Below, in pieces: positions 1 through 9,416 of a stretch of DNA of 64,000 nt. Numbering within the stretch: the stretch's first letter is position 1; every line of letters starts with the position of its first letter. Origin of the DNA: CBDDKZ01 sp965230415 (GTDB taxonomy: Bacteria; Bacteroidota; Bacteroidia; Cytophagales; JAAEPT01); NCBI GenBank assembly GCA_965230415.1, contig CBDDKZ010000005.1:1426001-1490000 (forward strand), given 5' to 3'. A model generated the notes under the pieces. It was not told the origin of the DNA. It did not search any database and worked only from the letters and a program-made list of their open reading frames with translations. A program made the translations under genes and the position numbers.

Positions 1-2302
1 CATGCTTTTTGGTTTTGTAATCTGTAATTCCGACAGTTGACACCTCCAGTTTGGGGGCATCCCCTTTGGACTTGACTACTTCCAGTTCATACTGACCACC
101 TTTGCGCAGTACCAAGGTATATTTACCAGAGGTAGGGTCGGTCCAGGCAAATGTTTCTATTTCTCCGTTTTTCTTATTAATGGCCACTACCTGACCTCTA
201 ACTGCTTCAAGCGTATTTTCGAAAACCAAAGAACCATGAACACGCATTACCGGGTCCGGACGATACTCCTGTGGCAGCTCCACTTTGTAAACGTCTTTGG
301 TATGTTTTCTTTCCGATGGTAGTGTTACATAAATAAACTGGCCCGACGGAGACACAGATATACTTGTGTCTGCCTGCGCTGTATTAATCTTCTCTCCGAG
401 GTTTATCGGCGTAGACCATTTTGCCCAACTATCGTCCAACCTTCTGGTCATAAACAGGTCTTTATCTCCGAACCCGCTTCTGTCTGACGAGAAGTATAGT
501 GTCTTGCCATCGGCAGCTAAAAAGGGATGCGATGTTGTGAATTTATCACTGTTGAATAGTGAACCTAAGGATTTCGGTTCGCTCCAGCCCTTACCTTCTT
601 TGAAGGTGACAAATAACTGATGCTTTCTACTATGAGACATGGAGGCCCCACTGAATATCATAGTATGCTGATCTGAGCACAAGAAACCCGTAGCATTATG
701 ATCTCTGTCGTAATCCCTGAAATTAGGAATTCGCATTGATGTCGGAAATCCCCATCCGCGTATCCCCATCTTGGTAATACGAAAACCTCGCGATGCTTTT
801 GCTGTATCAGAATAATCCGGGCTTACTAAAAGTTGTACTCCATCGGCACTTACATTCCAAAATTTATTTAAGTGTACGTTCTTAAAAGTTCTTCCTACCT
901 GTTCTGCTTTTGCCCATGAACCCAAACCTTTCATATCGGAAATATAGTATTGTGGGGACTTTCCGGGAATCAATTTCGTAAATAATAGTGTTTGATCATC
1001 GGCCGACACAATAGGGTGCACTTCCAGGTTATAGTCGTTGACATTTTCCCCGAGATTAATTTTTTCGAATTCACTAAACACAGCTGCATTCGCTACAATT
1101 GCCCGTTGCGATCCCGACTGTTCTGTTTCTTTGGACTTATTCTTCTTTGCTTTCTTCTTAGCAGCTTTCTCCGCAGCTGCCAGTTCTTCCTGACGGCGTT
1201 TCTCCTCTTCTGCCCTTCTTTTTGCTTCTTCTTTCGCTTGTTTACGAGCTATTTCATCTGCTTCTTCTTTTGCTTTTCGCTCTGCCTCGGCTTTGGCTTT
1301 GGCCGCTTCATCACGTTCTCTTTCTCGCTCAGCCAAACGCTCTTCTTCTTCTCTTTTTTCACGCGCTAACTTTTCCTGGTGTGCCTTTTGTGCGGCCTCC
1401 AATTGTCGCTGCTTTTCAGCTTCATTCGCTTTCTTTTCAGCAATCAATCGCTGACGCTCTTTTTCTGCAGCGGCGCGTTCGGCTTCCTTCTTGGCAGCCA
1501 GCTCTTCTTCTTTTCTTTTCTTTTCTGCGGCTTCACGTTCTTTACGTTCGCGTTCCTCTCGTGCTTTTCTTTCTGCATCTTCGTTTTCCGCCCACACATG
1601 ATCATCTTTAATCTCTTTGTGAACCTGCTTTTTCTCTGCTACCTCTTTAGGTTTTTCCTCTTTTTTCACCACCTTCTTGGGCGCCCCAAGCTTTACTTTT
1701 GTCCCTTCAATAGTGAGCGACTTGGCAACAATAGATGCTTTCGGACTCACATAATAGCCAAAATAATAACCGTTAGCTTCAAAGTGTGGCATGGAGACAG
1801 CCACGGAATTGTTTACTTTGAAATCCCAAAACTGACCATCTTTTTCAATAGTAACTTTTGCGTTTGTTGTACCTTTTGGGTATGCGTTAATTTTACCCTT
1901 TTTTAATAACAGTAACTCGGCTCCTTTTTCATTGTATAAAAAGTATTCACCTTTGGCAGTGAAGGAAAAGATAAAACCTTCTGTACTTGCCGTCGGATGC
2001 GGGTCGTGCCCTTTACGCCCAAACACAACTCCAAATTTTCCCTTCGGACTGAATTTAATTACAGTCTCAATTTTGAAATGCTGTTCATAATCAAAGCCGA
2101 TCTGCCGAGAGCAAATGATATCCGCTTTGCCCGCCTCGTTATTCATTAACAAGCCATTACGGAGTTTTACATTTGGAGACTTCAATGCCCACTGATAATC
2201 GTCTGGCTGTGTTAAAAATTTTTCCTCAATAATTTTTTGTGCACTAGTGTTGTTTACACTGCAAAGTGTAACAATAACAATAACCCAAAGTATTCGATAC
2301 AT
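1..2302 (-). CDS. Partial PD40/OmpA-type envelope protein with long charged coiled coil
   Basis: Begins with ATG at 2302 and runs off the left edge; 767 codons are visible. A signal peptide (residues 1-22, cut near NTSA-Q) is followed by a LamG-like beta-sandwich region (about 25-225). Next comes a highly charged Lys/Glu/Ala/Arg-rich segment (about 245-400) that should form a long coiled coil. After that are PD40/WD40-like beta-propeller repeats (for example TLYFSSDRSGFGDKDLF) and the start of a carboxypeptidase-regulatory-like domain. The same order of domains, without the coil and ending in an OmpA peptidoglycan-binding domain, is seen in the protein at 4102-6180, so an OmpA domain probably lies outside the window. 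Role inferred: a periplasmic or outer-membrane-associated protein linking the cell wall to a surface structure. Several antisense open frames across the coil are by-products of its codon bias. Confidence 0.85.
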   Translation of the reverse strand, partial: MYRILWVIVIVTLCSVNNTSAQKIIEEKFLTQPDDYQWALKSPNVKLRNGLLMNNEAGKADIICSRQIGFDYEQHFKIETVIKFSPKGKFGVVFGRKGHDPHPTASTEGFIFSFTAKGEYFLYNEKGAELLLLKKGKINAYPKGTTNAKVTIEKDGQFWDFKVNNSVAVSMPHFEANGYYFGYYVSPKASIVAKSLTIEGTKVKLGAPKKVVKKEEKPKEVAEKKQVHKEIKDDHVWAENEDAERKAREERERKEREAAEKKRKEEELAAKKEAERAAAEKERQRLIAEKKANEAEKQRQLEAAQKAHQEKLAREKREEEERLAERERERDEAAKAKAEAERKAKEEADEIARKQAKEEAKRRAEEEKRRQEELAAAEKAAKKKAKKNKSKETEQSGSQRAIVANAAVFSEFEKINLGENVNDYNLEVHPIVSADDQTLLFTKLIPGKSPQYYISDMKGLGSWAKAEQVGRTFKNVHLNKFWNVSADGVQLLVSPDYSDTAKASRGFRITKMGIRGWGFPTSMRIPNFRDYDRDHNATGFLCSDQHTMIFSGASMSHSRKHQLFVTFKEGKGWSEPKSLGSLFNSDKFTTSHPFLAADGKTLYFSSDRSGFGDKDLFMTRRLDDSWAKWSTPINLGEKINTAQADTSISVSPSGQFIYVTLPSERKHTKDVYKVELPQEYRPDPVMRVHGSLVFENTLEAVRGQVVAINKKNGEIETFAWTDPTSGKYTLVLRKGGQYELEVVKSKGDAPKLEVSTVGITDYKTKKH

Positions 2303-2530
2303 CTAACTAACTCATTAACGCGTAACCCTCAATGTGCCATTTTTTGAGCAAAAAGTCAATTTTTTTTTGATGAAACCTTTTATTATTTCTATTGTTTACA
2401 TGTTGTGAAGTTATGAGTATAGAATGATCAAAAAAAGACAAATAAGTTTGTGCTTTTGAACTCAAAACATAATTTTATACTCCTATATATTCGATAAAAT
2501 TTTTGTTAAACGATTTAAATAAAAAACAAC
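2303..2530. promoter_or_regulatory. Divergent intergenic region upstream of sod
   Basis: This region separates the PD40 protein (leftward) from superoxide dismutase (rightward). A TAAGTTTG at 2443-2450 fits the Bacteroidota -7 element TAnnTTTG and points toward sod, about 80 bases before its start. No convincing -33 TTTG is placed at the right distance, so this is only a candidate promoter. The rest is AT-rich with nothing else recognisable. Confidence 0.3.
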
Positions 2531-3139
2531 ATGGCTTTTGAATTACCTGCCTTGCCTTATGCATCTGATGCACTTGAACCTCACTTTGATAAAATGACAA
2601 TGGAGATTCATCACGACAAGCACCATGCAGCATATACTTCTAAACTGAACGATGCCATTGCTGGAACAGAGAATGAAAACAAATCGATTGAGGATATCTT
2701 GAAAAATATAGATAGCCTTAGCGCAGGAATCCGCAACAATGGCGGTGGGTACTATAACCACTGCTTATTTTGGGAAGTACTTTCTCCAAATGGCGGAGGT
2801 GAACCTACAGGTGAGCTTGCTGCTGCAATCAATGAAGCTTATGGCTCATTCGATGCTTTCAAAACTGAATTTTCCAATGCTGCAGCTACAAGATTTGGCT
2901 CGGGATGGGCTTGGTTATGTGTTCTTCCGGATGGCAAAGTTGAGGTTTGTTCTTCACCTAATCAGGATAACCCAATTATGCCAAATGTAGGCTGTGGAGG
3001 CACTCCTATTCTTGGTCTGGATGTGTGGGAACACGCCTATTACCTGAAATATCAAAACCGAAGACCAGATTACATCGCCGCTTTCTGGAATGTTATTAAC
3101 TGGGAAAAGGTAGCTGAAAAATACGCTGCTTCAAAATAA
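2531..3139 (+). CDS. sodA: Superoxide dismutase, Mn/Fe family (Mn-type signature)
   Basis: Cytoplasmic 202-residue enzyme converting superoxide to oxygen and hydrogen peroxide; full family length and no signal peptide. Metal ligands are visible as His27 (in EIHHDKHH), His77 (YYNHCLFW), Asp164 and His168 (DVWEHAYY). The outer-sphere glutamine sits at Gln145 in the C-terminal domain (NQDNP), and a glycine occupies the position that carries Gln in typical Fe enzymes. By family knowledge this favours manganese or a cambialistic enzyme. The ATG at 2531 is preceded by an A-rich leader without Shine-Dalgarno, as usual in this phylum. A strong terminator hairpin follows at 3155, so it is likely monocistronic. 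Confidence 0.97.
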   Translation: MAFELPALPYASDALEPHFDKMTMEIHHDKHHAAYTSKLNDAIAGTENENKSIEDILKNIDSLSAGIRNNGGGYYNHCLFWEVLSPNGGGEPTGELAAAINEAYGSFDAFKTEFSNAAATRFGSGWAWLCVLPDGKVEVCSSPNQDNPIMPNVGCGGTPILGLDVWEHAYYLKYQNRRPDYIAAFWNVINWEKVAEKYAASK

Positions 3140-3154
3140 TTACCCTTTGAAAAT

Positions 3155-3188
3155 AAAAATCCTCATATTTAAATATGAGGATTTTTTT
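3155..3188 (+). terminator. Intrinsic terminator after sodA
   Basis: A perfect inverted repeat: the arm AAAATCCTCATATTT is mirrored by AAATATGAGGATTTT, followed directly by a T-run. It lies 16 bases after the sod stop and 9 bases before the next start, so the following gene must have its own promoter or rely on read-through. Confidence 0.85.
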
Positions 3189-3196
3189 ATTGTCCA

Positions 3197-4105
3197 ATGG
3201 ATCATCCAAAAATCCCAACTCCTTTAATCCAACTACATCATTCGCTGTTCGATAGTAAAAAAATTGACGTTTACATCAAACGCGACGACTTAATTCATCC
3301 TTACATCTCCGGAAACAAATGGCGTAAGCTTAAATACAATTTGCTCCGCCTAAAAGAACGAAATTTCAAAGGACTCGCTACTTTCGGAGGAGCCTACTCC
3401 AACCATATTTACGCTGCGGCATATGCAGGTAAAATGCATAACATCAAAACTATTGGGTTCATACGCGGTGAAAAAGCTTTAGCTCTAAACGACACCTTGC
3501 AATTTGCTGTTTCTTGTGGCATGCAGCTGAGATACCTTGACCGCCAGACTTATAAAAGGCGACATGAAGAATCGTTCTTGCAAGAATTACAAGATCAAAA
3601 CCCTGATTACTATTTCTTACCTGAAGGTGGAACCAATGCTTATGCACTAAAAGGTTGTACTGAAATAATAGCAGAAATTGATTTGGACTTTGACTTCATA
3701 TGTTGTGCTTGCGGCACTGGCGGAACAATATCGGGAATAATTAATGCCCTAAACGCCGAGCAAAAAGCGCTGGGTATTGCCGTATTGAAAAATGCGTCTT
3801 TTCTAATGCACGACATTAATAAGCTAATACAAAAACACACTTCCGAAAATTGGCAACTTTTTCTAGAATACCATCAGGGAGGCTATGCAAAAATCAATAA
3901 AGAACTCGTTTCATTTATTGATTTTTTCGAAACGACTTTCGCTATCCCTCTCGACCCGATATATACCGGAAAAATGTGTATGGCAATATGGAATCTGATC
4001 GAAAAAGATTATTTTCCGGAGGGCTCAAGAGTTATTATGCTTCACACCGGTGGTTTGCAGGGAACGGCAGGAATGAAAAGTAAAATGGACAAATTGCGAA
4101 ATTGA
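3197..4105 (+). CDS. PLP-dependent ACC deaminase / D-cysteine desulfhydrase family enzyme
   Basis: 302-residue fold-type II PLP enzyme. The family signature SGNKWRKLKYN (residues 39-48) contains the probable Schiff-base lysine Lys41. TFGGAYSNHIYA matches the conserved substrate-binding GGxxSNH loop, and CGTGGTISG is the phosphate-binding loop. Known members split ACC or D-cysteine into ammonia plus a keto acid (plus sulfide for D-Cys); sequence alone does not choose the substrate. The end overlaps the start of the next gene by four bases (TTGA), suggesting translational coupling to the OmpA-type protein, an association with no obvious metabolic logic. Confidence 0.9.
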   Translation: MDHPKIPTPLIQLHHSLFDSKKIDVYIKRDDLIHPYISGNKWRKLKYNLLRLKERNFKGLATFGGAYSNHIYAAAYAGKMHNIKTIGFIRGEKALALNDTLQFAVSCGMQLRYLDRQTYKRRHEESFLQELQDQNPDYYFLPEGGTNAYALKGCTEIIAEIDLDFDFICCACGTGGTISGIINALNAEQKALGIAVLKNASFLMHDINKLIQKHTSENWQLFLEYHQGGYAKINKELVSFIDFFETTFAIPLDPIYTGKMCMAIWNLIEKDYFPEGSRVIMLHTGGLQGTAGMKSKMDKLRN

Positions 4106-6180
4106 ATTTCATAAAGACATATCTCTCCACCGCAGTACGAATAAGCTGTATATTTTTAGGCATAAATGCCTATAGCCAAACCAATCTCACGTCTACTTTT
4201 GAAGAATCTTTTGAAAATAATAAGCGGGAGTGGCCTATAGGTATTGCGGCAGGTAAAAAATCTAAAATAATAAACCGACAACTTCATATTCGATTTGCAA
4301 ATTCGAAAGCAATAGAACATTTCGAGACGAGCCACTTTATCGACCCGGGAGCAAACTTCCTTTTACATACCAAAATAACTTTTGTCTCAAGAAACGAATC
4401 TTCAAACTTCGGAATATTTTTTGGCAAAAGGGATTTATATAATTTTAACCTGCTTGAAATTGGGCCAACTGGTTTGATAAAACTAACTGGATATAAGAAC
4501 AAACGCCATATAAAATTGATGAAGGCGAGCATGCTTCCTGTTGATGAATATGAAGTTCGCATAGAGAAAACAGGGCCTCAAACGTATGAAATTAACATCA
4601 ATGACAGCATCGTTGCCCACATTAATCAACACATCAATTTTTATGGTGACCTATTGGGCTTTCATGTGCACGGCGCACAACAATTGGCTATCGATTATTT
4701 CAAGGTCAGCCAGAAATATAAGCACGAAATTAATCTGGCAACGCTGGATTTTCAGCCGAAAAAATCTTTTTTACCTTCACATATTAACTCACCATATGCC
4801 GAACTCGCTCCAATCTATTCTCCTATAAATCAAACATTGTACTTCAGTAGATTGGGGCACCCCGACAACGAGTTTCAAGCGCAAGCCAACGAAATTTGGT
4901 TTAGCAAAAAACTAAACAACAAGCAATGGTCTGAACCCCAACTTTTGGGAGCACCTATTAATAATGCCGGCACAAATTGGACAATCTCCTCTTGTCTCGA
5001 CACTAATGTGTTGTTCGTTTCGGGCATTTACAACGAAGACAACAAAATTATCGAAGAAGGTATATCGAAGTCGGTAAGGATAGATGGTAACTGGAGTGCA
5101 CCTGTAGCGATTCCAATAAAATCGTTCTGGAACAAAAGTAATCTCAGTGGATTTGCACTGTCTCCGGACCGTCTGATTCTGGTAATGTCCATAGAACAAG
5201 AAGATGGGCTGGGAGGAACTGACCTTTATGTCAGTAAATGGGTTCAGGATAAAAACAGGTTCTCCAGACCGCGACATATGGGGTCAGAGATCAACACCTT
5301 CGCAAACGATTTCACTCCCTACCTCGCTGCTGATAAAAAAACGCTTTATTATGCATCGGAAGGATTGCCCGGCTACGGACAAGCTGACATTTACATGAGC
5401 AGAAGGTTAGATAACAGCTGGAAAAATTGGTCAAAACCGGTGAATTTGGGACCGGCCATTAACAGCAATCACTTTGACGCTTATTTTAATATAGCGCATC
5501 AAAGCAACGAAGCTTACTTCATAAGTTATGACAGTGAAAATGAAAGCGCTGATATCCTTTCGGTAACATTACCCGACTCCTTGCAACCAGATGCATGTGC
5601 GTGGTTACAAATAAAGACTACAAATTGCATGGAGAATTCACCGATCAAAATAACCTTGTATCATAAGACACTTCAAAAATTTAAAACTTACCATTTTAAG
5701 CAGAAAAATAACGAAGCACACGAGATTATTATTCAAAATAATGAATATGGAGTTATAGTTGAATCACCGGGATACAAAAAACAATCCTTTGCAATTCGAG
5801 CCGAAAACGGAGCTATTATTCAAAAGACAATAGAATTGAAACAAGAAAAAGAAACACTTCCCATTTTGCTGGAAAGCATTTACTTCGATTATTCTTCCAA
5901 CTCGATCAATAAAAATCAATACAAGAAATTAGATAAAATAATTAACCACAGTAACGACCGGGGAACCTTATATTTAATCGGTCATACAGATAGCCATGGC
6001 AAGTCCGAAGATAATATGACACTCAGTCGAAGCCGGGCCGAATCTGTCAAAAGTTACCTGATAAATAATGCAAGGTTTCCTTCTTCAAAAATTATTGTGG
6101 AAGCACGCGGGGAATCCGAACCATGGAGTGATCAGGACGCACTAAACAGACGTGTTGAGCTTTTATGGGTTAAACCTTAA
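4102..6180 (+). CDS. PD40 propeller / OmpA C-terminal domain protein
   Basis: 692 residues, started here at TTG 4102, because this start gives a clean signal peptide (residues 1-26, ending NAYSQ) and no in-frame ATG lies before the mature domain. Order of parts: signal peptide; LamG-like region (about 30-205); PD40 beta-propeller repeats (about 230-490, for example TLYYASEGLPGYGQADIYMS); a small beta domain; an OmpA peptidoglycan-binding domain (about 590-692) with LIGHTDSHG and the conserved NRRVEL. It should be anchored in the outer membrane or periplasm and bind peptidoglycan. It is a paralogue of the partial protein at 1-2302 but lacks that protein's coiled coil. The 3' end overlaps the convergent gene by four bases. 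Confidence 0.88.
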   Translation: MNFIKTYLSTAVRISCIFLGINAYSQTNLTSTFEESFENNKREWPIGIAAGKKSKIINRQLHIRFANSKAIEHFETSHFIDPGANFLLHTKITFVSRNESSNFGIFFGKRDLYNFNLLEIGPTGLIKLTGYKNKRHIKLMKASMLPVDEYEVRIEKTGPQTYEININDSIVAHINQHINFYGDLLGFHVHGAQQLAIDYFKVSQKYKHEINLATLDFQPKKSFLPSHINSPYAELAPIYSPINQTLYFSRLGHPDNEFQAQANEIWFSKKLNNKQWSEPQLLGAPINNAGTNWTISSCLDTNVLFVSGIYNEDNKIIEEGISKSVRIDGNWSAPVAIPIKSFWNKSNLSGFALSPDRLILVMSIEQEDGLGGTDLYVSKWVQDKNRFSRPRHMGSEINTFANDFTPYLAADKKTLYYASEGLPGYGQADIYMSRRLDNSWKNWSKPVNLGPAINSNHFDAYFNIAHQSNEAYFISYDSENESADILSVTLPDSLQPDACAWLQIKTTNCMENSPIKITLYHKTLQKFKTYHFKQKNNEAHEIIIQNNEYGVIVESPGYKKQSFAIRAENGAIIQKTIELKQEKETLPILLESIYFDYSSNSINKNQYKKLDKIINHSNDRGTLYLIGHTDSHGKSEDNMTLSRSRAESVKSYLINNARFPSSKIIVEARGESEPWSDQDALNRRVELLWVKP

Positions 6181-7322
6181 CTGTTTAAAAACAGGTATTC
6201 AATAATATCTACCTCCCCTTTGGAAAGTTCCTGCCCCTTGTGTTCTTTAATAGTTTGTGCAGCATTTAAGGCTTTATCCAGGGCATAGCGATCACTGGCT
6301 CCCCAACTAAACGATTCGAAGTGTTTGGATAAAACTTCATTACCAAATGCATGCACAAAAGTTCCTATGCAAGTGCCGGTATTAAACAAAGTACCAATTG
6401 CCGTGTGTGTAAAATCTCCCATTACAAGGCCAAACTTCACTCTTCCGGAATCACAAAACTTATTAGAAGGGTAATCCCATACGCGCACATTTGAATAGTT
6501 ATTTTTTAGGTTGGAACTTGTTGTTCCAGCACCAAAATTACAGAAAGAGCCAACAAGGCTATCGCCGAGGTAGCCATCGTGCCCCTTGTTTGAATACCCC
6601 TGGAATATTACATTTTTTATTTCGCCTCCAATAGCACACCTGGGACCAAAAGTGCTGGCGCCACGAATCCTACTACCCGAAAGTACATGAGAGTCCTCTC
6701 CAATGGCTACAGGTCCCCTAATTATGCTCCCTTCATGAATAGTAGCGTTCTTTCCAATATAAATAGGGCCATCCAGCGCATTTAATGAAGCGTTACGTAC
6801 AACCGCTCCCTCGTCCACAAATACATTTTCCATGCCATAGACTACCGTATGCGGATCGTTAATGCCCTGGTTCATTCTTACTGAGCGAATACGCTCCAGA
6901 TCATTGCCGATTTCTTCATGATTATAATCGAGCAAGTCAAAATAATTGCTCAACACCTTGGGAGCCTCAATTACCTCCTGTGCGTCAAATTCATCGTTCA
7001 AATGACTTCCACGGGCAATTAAAATCTTACCCTCGTATGTAATTGATTCACCCGGATTAAGATTAATCACCTGACTACATAAAGCAGTGGTAGGTATGAC
7101 TCGACTATCAACAAAAAGAATGTCCTGCTCCGTTGGTGCGATAAATACTGCTTGCAGGTAATTTTCTGTTAGGTATGACACCGTTGCTTTTTGTAAATCA
7201 TGTTTCCATTTTTCATCAAGTGTAAAAATCCCGCATCTTAATGCTCCAATTGGCTTGGTGTCTGCTAATGGCCTGAATGGTAACCTCGATTCCTCTGATT
7301 CAAATAAACAAAGCTGTGACAT
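6177..7322 (-). CDS. GlmU-like sugar nucleotidyltransferase with left-handed beta-helix (TIGR03991 type)
   Basis: 381 residues from the ATG at 7322; a TTG two codons upstream is the less likely start. The N-terminal half resembles a degenerate nucleotidyltransferase. The C-terminal half (about 165-330) shows hexapeptide repeats of a left-handed beta-helix acyltransferase (GKNATIHEGSIIRGPVAIGEDSHV and onward; first part is the clearest). This matches the Bacteroidota family TIGR03991, described as an alternative GlmU acting in UDP-GlcNAc supply; that role is from family knowledge. It may therefore feed peptidoglycan and lipid A synthesis. It is convergent with the OmpA-type gene and overlaps its stop. 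Confidence 0.85.
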   Translation of the reverse strand: MSQLCLFESEESRLPFRPLADTKPIGALRCGIFTLDEKWKHDLQKATVSYLTENYLQAVFIAPTEQDILFVDSRVIPTTALCSQVINLNPGESITYEGKILIARGSHLNDEFDAQEVIEAPKVLSNYFDLLDYNHEEIGNDLERIRSVRMNQGINDPHTVVYGMENVFVDEGAVVRNASLNALDGPIYIGKNATIHEGSIIRGPVAIGEDSHVLSGSRIRGASTFGPRCAIGGEIKNVIFQGYSNKGHDGYLGDSLVGSFCNFGAGTTSSNLKNNYSNVRVWDYPSNKFCDSGRVKFGLVMGDFTHTAIGTLFNTGTCIGTFVHAFGNEVLSKHFESFSWGASDRYALDKALNAAQTIKEHKGQELSKGEVDIIEYLFLNS

Positions 7323-7541
7323 ATCCAAAAATTATTTTAATGCTAATTGTTGAATATATCCATAAAGCTTAATATGTACAATTTTCTGTTTATTAAATTT
7401 CCGTGCTTAGGAGAGGGCACTTAGTCATTAAAAACGATTTCCAATCAAATATGATGATGGTACCTAAAGATTTTGTTATTTTGTACTGATTTTCTAATTA
7501 TGAAATGTATCAGGAACGATTATTGATACTATTAACAAAAA

Positions 7542-8147
7542 ATGGAAAAAATGAAGCATCTGGGTTTTATTATTGTCTTAGTTGTCATTGCAGTAAGTAC
7601 CGCGGCCTTTACTTCGACTGAATTAATTAGTGTAAATCTTAATAAGGTCAATTTAAAAGTTCCAAAGGACTTTTATAAAATGAACGATGACGATATCGTC
7701 AAGAGCTTTGGCATGACGAATATTCCTCTTGCTGTTTTCACGAATCAGGAGCGTGATATTTTTATTTCGGTAAATGAAAAAATTGATTCGCTCACACGCA
7801 GTAAGAAAATCAAATACAAAGCGTCGAATCCGGAATATCAACAAGACCTTGAAATGTACAAGATGTTTCAAAAATCGGGATTGCTGAATATGTATAGTGA
7901 TGTGAAAATTTTCCGGGAAGACCTGGTTATTAATGAAAAAGAAAAATACCTGATTTTTGAGTTCAACTCTAATGCAGTTGGCGTAGATAAAAATGGCGTC
8001 GAAACCAACGAGCAGCACTACAATATCATCAAACATGTATTCATAAAAAACCGCACTTATATTGTAAATTTTGGCTGCCCATTGGCTAAAAAGGAAGAAT
8101 GGAAGAGCACCGCAAATGAAATAATAATAAGTGCCGAACCCAAGTAA
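7542..8147 (+). CDS. Exported protein of unknown function
   Basis: 201 residues. A hydrophobic N-terminal segment (residues 5-24, GFIIVLVVIAVSTAAFT) serves as signal peptide or anchor; there is no lipobox cysteine. The remainder is soluble alpha/beta with many charged residues. A region such as FYKMNDDDIVKSFG followed by FTNQERDIFISV resembles small periplasmic proteins of unknown role seen in this phylum; I do not recognise a named family. The stop codon overlaps the ATG of the pterin dehydratase by one base (TAATG), so the two are co-translated, though no shared pathway is evident. Confidence 0.75.
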   Translation: MEKMKHLGFIIVLVVIAVSTAAFTSTELISVNLNKVNLKVPKDFYKMNDDDIVKSFGMTNIPLAVFTNQERDIFISVNEKIDSLTRSKKIKYKASNPEYQQDLEMYKMFQKSGLLNMYSDVKIFREDLVINEKEKYLIFEFNSNAVGVDKNGVETNEQHYNIIKHVFIKNRTYIVNFGCPLAKKEEWKSTANEIIISAEPK

Positions 8148-8425
8148 TGAAACTTAGCAATAACGAACTGAACAATGCCCTCAACAAATTGGGCCACGAA
8201 TGGACGCTCGACGGTCTATTTATCAAGCGTAATTTCACTTTTAGTACATTTATTGAGGCTTTTGGGTTTATGACAAAAGTAGCCTTGGAAGCTGAGAAAA
8301 TGAACCATCACCCCAATTGGGAAAATGTATACAACCAGGTAAGCATCTCTTTGAGCACGCATGATGAAGGAGGTATTACTAATAAAGATATCGAATTGGC
8401 ACTTTTGATTAATCAAATTGTTTGA
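8147..8425 (+). CDS. phhB: 4a-hydroxytetrahydrobiopterin (pterin-4a-carbinolamine) dehydratase
   Basis: 92 residues, the usual length. The family motif is complete: EKMNHHPNWENVYNQVSI with the catalytic HHP, then STHDEGGIT and KDIELA. The enzyme dehydrates 4a-hydroxy-tetrahydropterin, recycling the cofactor of aromatic amino acid hydroxylases or serving other pterin chemistry. No hydroxylase gene is in this window. It is translationally coupled to the upstream exported protein. Confidence 0.93.
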   Translation: MKLSNNELNNALNKLGHEWTLDGLFIKRNFTFSTFIEAFGFMTKVALEAEKMNHHPNWENVYNQVSISLSTHDEGGITNKDIELALLINQIV

Positions 8426-8526
8426 CCAAGGACCAGGCAGACACCTGATAACTAATTTTTTTTTGCGTACTTCATAGCACCGCATTCAGCGCACCACAAC
8501 ATTATAACTTCAGGTAATATATAAGA

Positions 8527-8556
8527 AAACAGCCGTTGCATACGCAACGGCTGTTT
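8527..8556. terminator. Strong hairpin downstream of phhB
   Basis: Thirteen-base arms AAACAGCCGTTGC and GCAACGGCTGTTT around a four-base loop, with A-rich sequence before and a short T-run inside the right arm. It can act as terminator on either strand and most simply ends the 7542-8425 transcript. Confidence 0.65.
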
Positions 8557-9352
8557 CAAACCTACTCTATGAAATACATGAAACCTAAAAAATTTGATAC
8601 TTCAGGAATTAAAGTCAGATTGTCAAATACAAGGCGACTTTAGAAAAAGTACTTGAAGTATAATATTGCTGATTAATAGTTGATTAAATTTTATTGGTGT
8701 TACTTTTTGATTACATCATAAATCTATAACTACTAAATAGGTATTACAATAGGCTTTGTACATGATGTATGTGAATCTGCTTTGAGCGGTGATGAAATCT
8801 TAAGTTTTGTATATAAATATCGCAAGCAGTATTTCAACAACAAGCAGCATCTTATTACATGATATATTTAAGATCAACTCCATAAAAAATTGCCCAATTC
8901 GGATACATAATGGGTTGTATTCTGAAAAATATTCATTAAACATAAATTTACTTACATAATATTACCTTCCGAATCAACACATAACTCACAAAATTCATCT
9001 CGATACCTTCTCCGTTTTCATCAAAAGATCACATAAACACAGCGTTTTCTTCTATAAACCGGATTTTGATAATTGATATAAGCCAGCGACGTATTCATGC
9101 GACGGAACAATGCGTTTGTAGATTTTATTTCTTTGTTTGTGGAATAATTGGTAAAATAGAATACTAATTAATATTTGCGGGGAGGTCGAAAACGAAAAAT
9201 GTCCTCTATGGAACATACTTCTAAATGATCTCAAGCACTTCTCAAACCTTAGTACTTTTTATAAAGTAACAATTTTGAAAATAGTAAAGTGAGATAGATA
9301 GTCTTTTTGCACAGTATCTAACCCGTTTTTAGAATATAAGTAGATCCCAACT

Positions 9353-9388
9353 AAAGCCATTCCATGAACAGAATGGCTTTTTGTTTTT
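9353..9388 (+). terminator. Rho-independent terminator without an obvious upstream gene
   Basis: Arms AAAGCCATTC and GAATGGCTTT with an eight-base loop, followed by TTGTTTTT. It faces rightward, yet no gene ends within about 900 bases upstream on this strand. It may end a non-coding transcript in the gap, or be left from a lost gene. Confidence 0.6.
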
Positions 9389-9416
9389 GAGATTATCTGG
9401 AAAAAGTAAGTAACGA

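Larger units (their letters stand above)
8426..9416. other. Gene-free region with two hairpins
   Basis: Nearly 1 kb of AT-rich sequence between the pterin dehydratase and the next gene. I find no credible coding frame on either strand; the longest (9052-9234, minus) has no recognisable features. It contains a GC-rich hairpin at 8527-8556 and a terminator-like hairpin at 9353-9388. The rest could be a decayed gene or untranslated RNA; nothing further can be supported. Confidence 0.5.

Noticed and set aside
992..1906. Long Phe/Leu-rich frames opposite the PD40 protein
   Set aside because: They are the antisense reading of Lys/Glu-rich coiled-coil codons of a clear gene.
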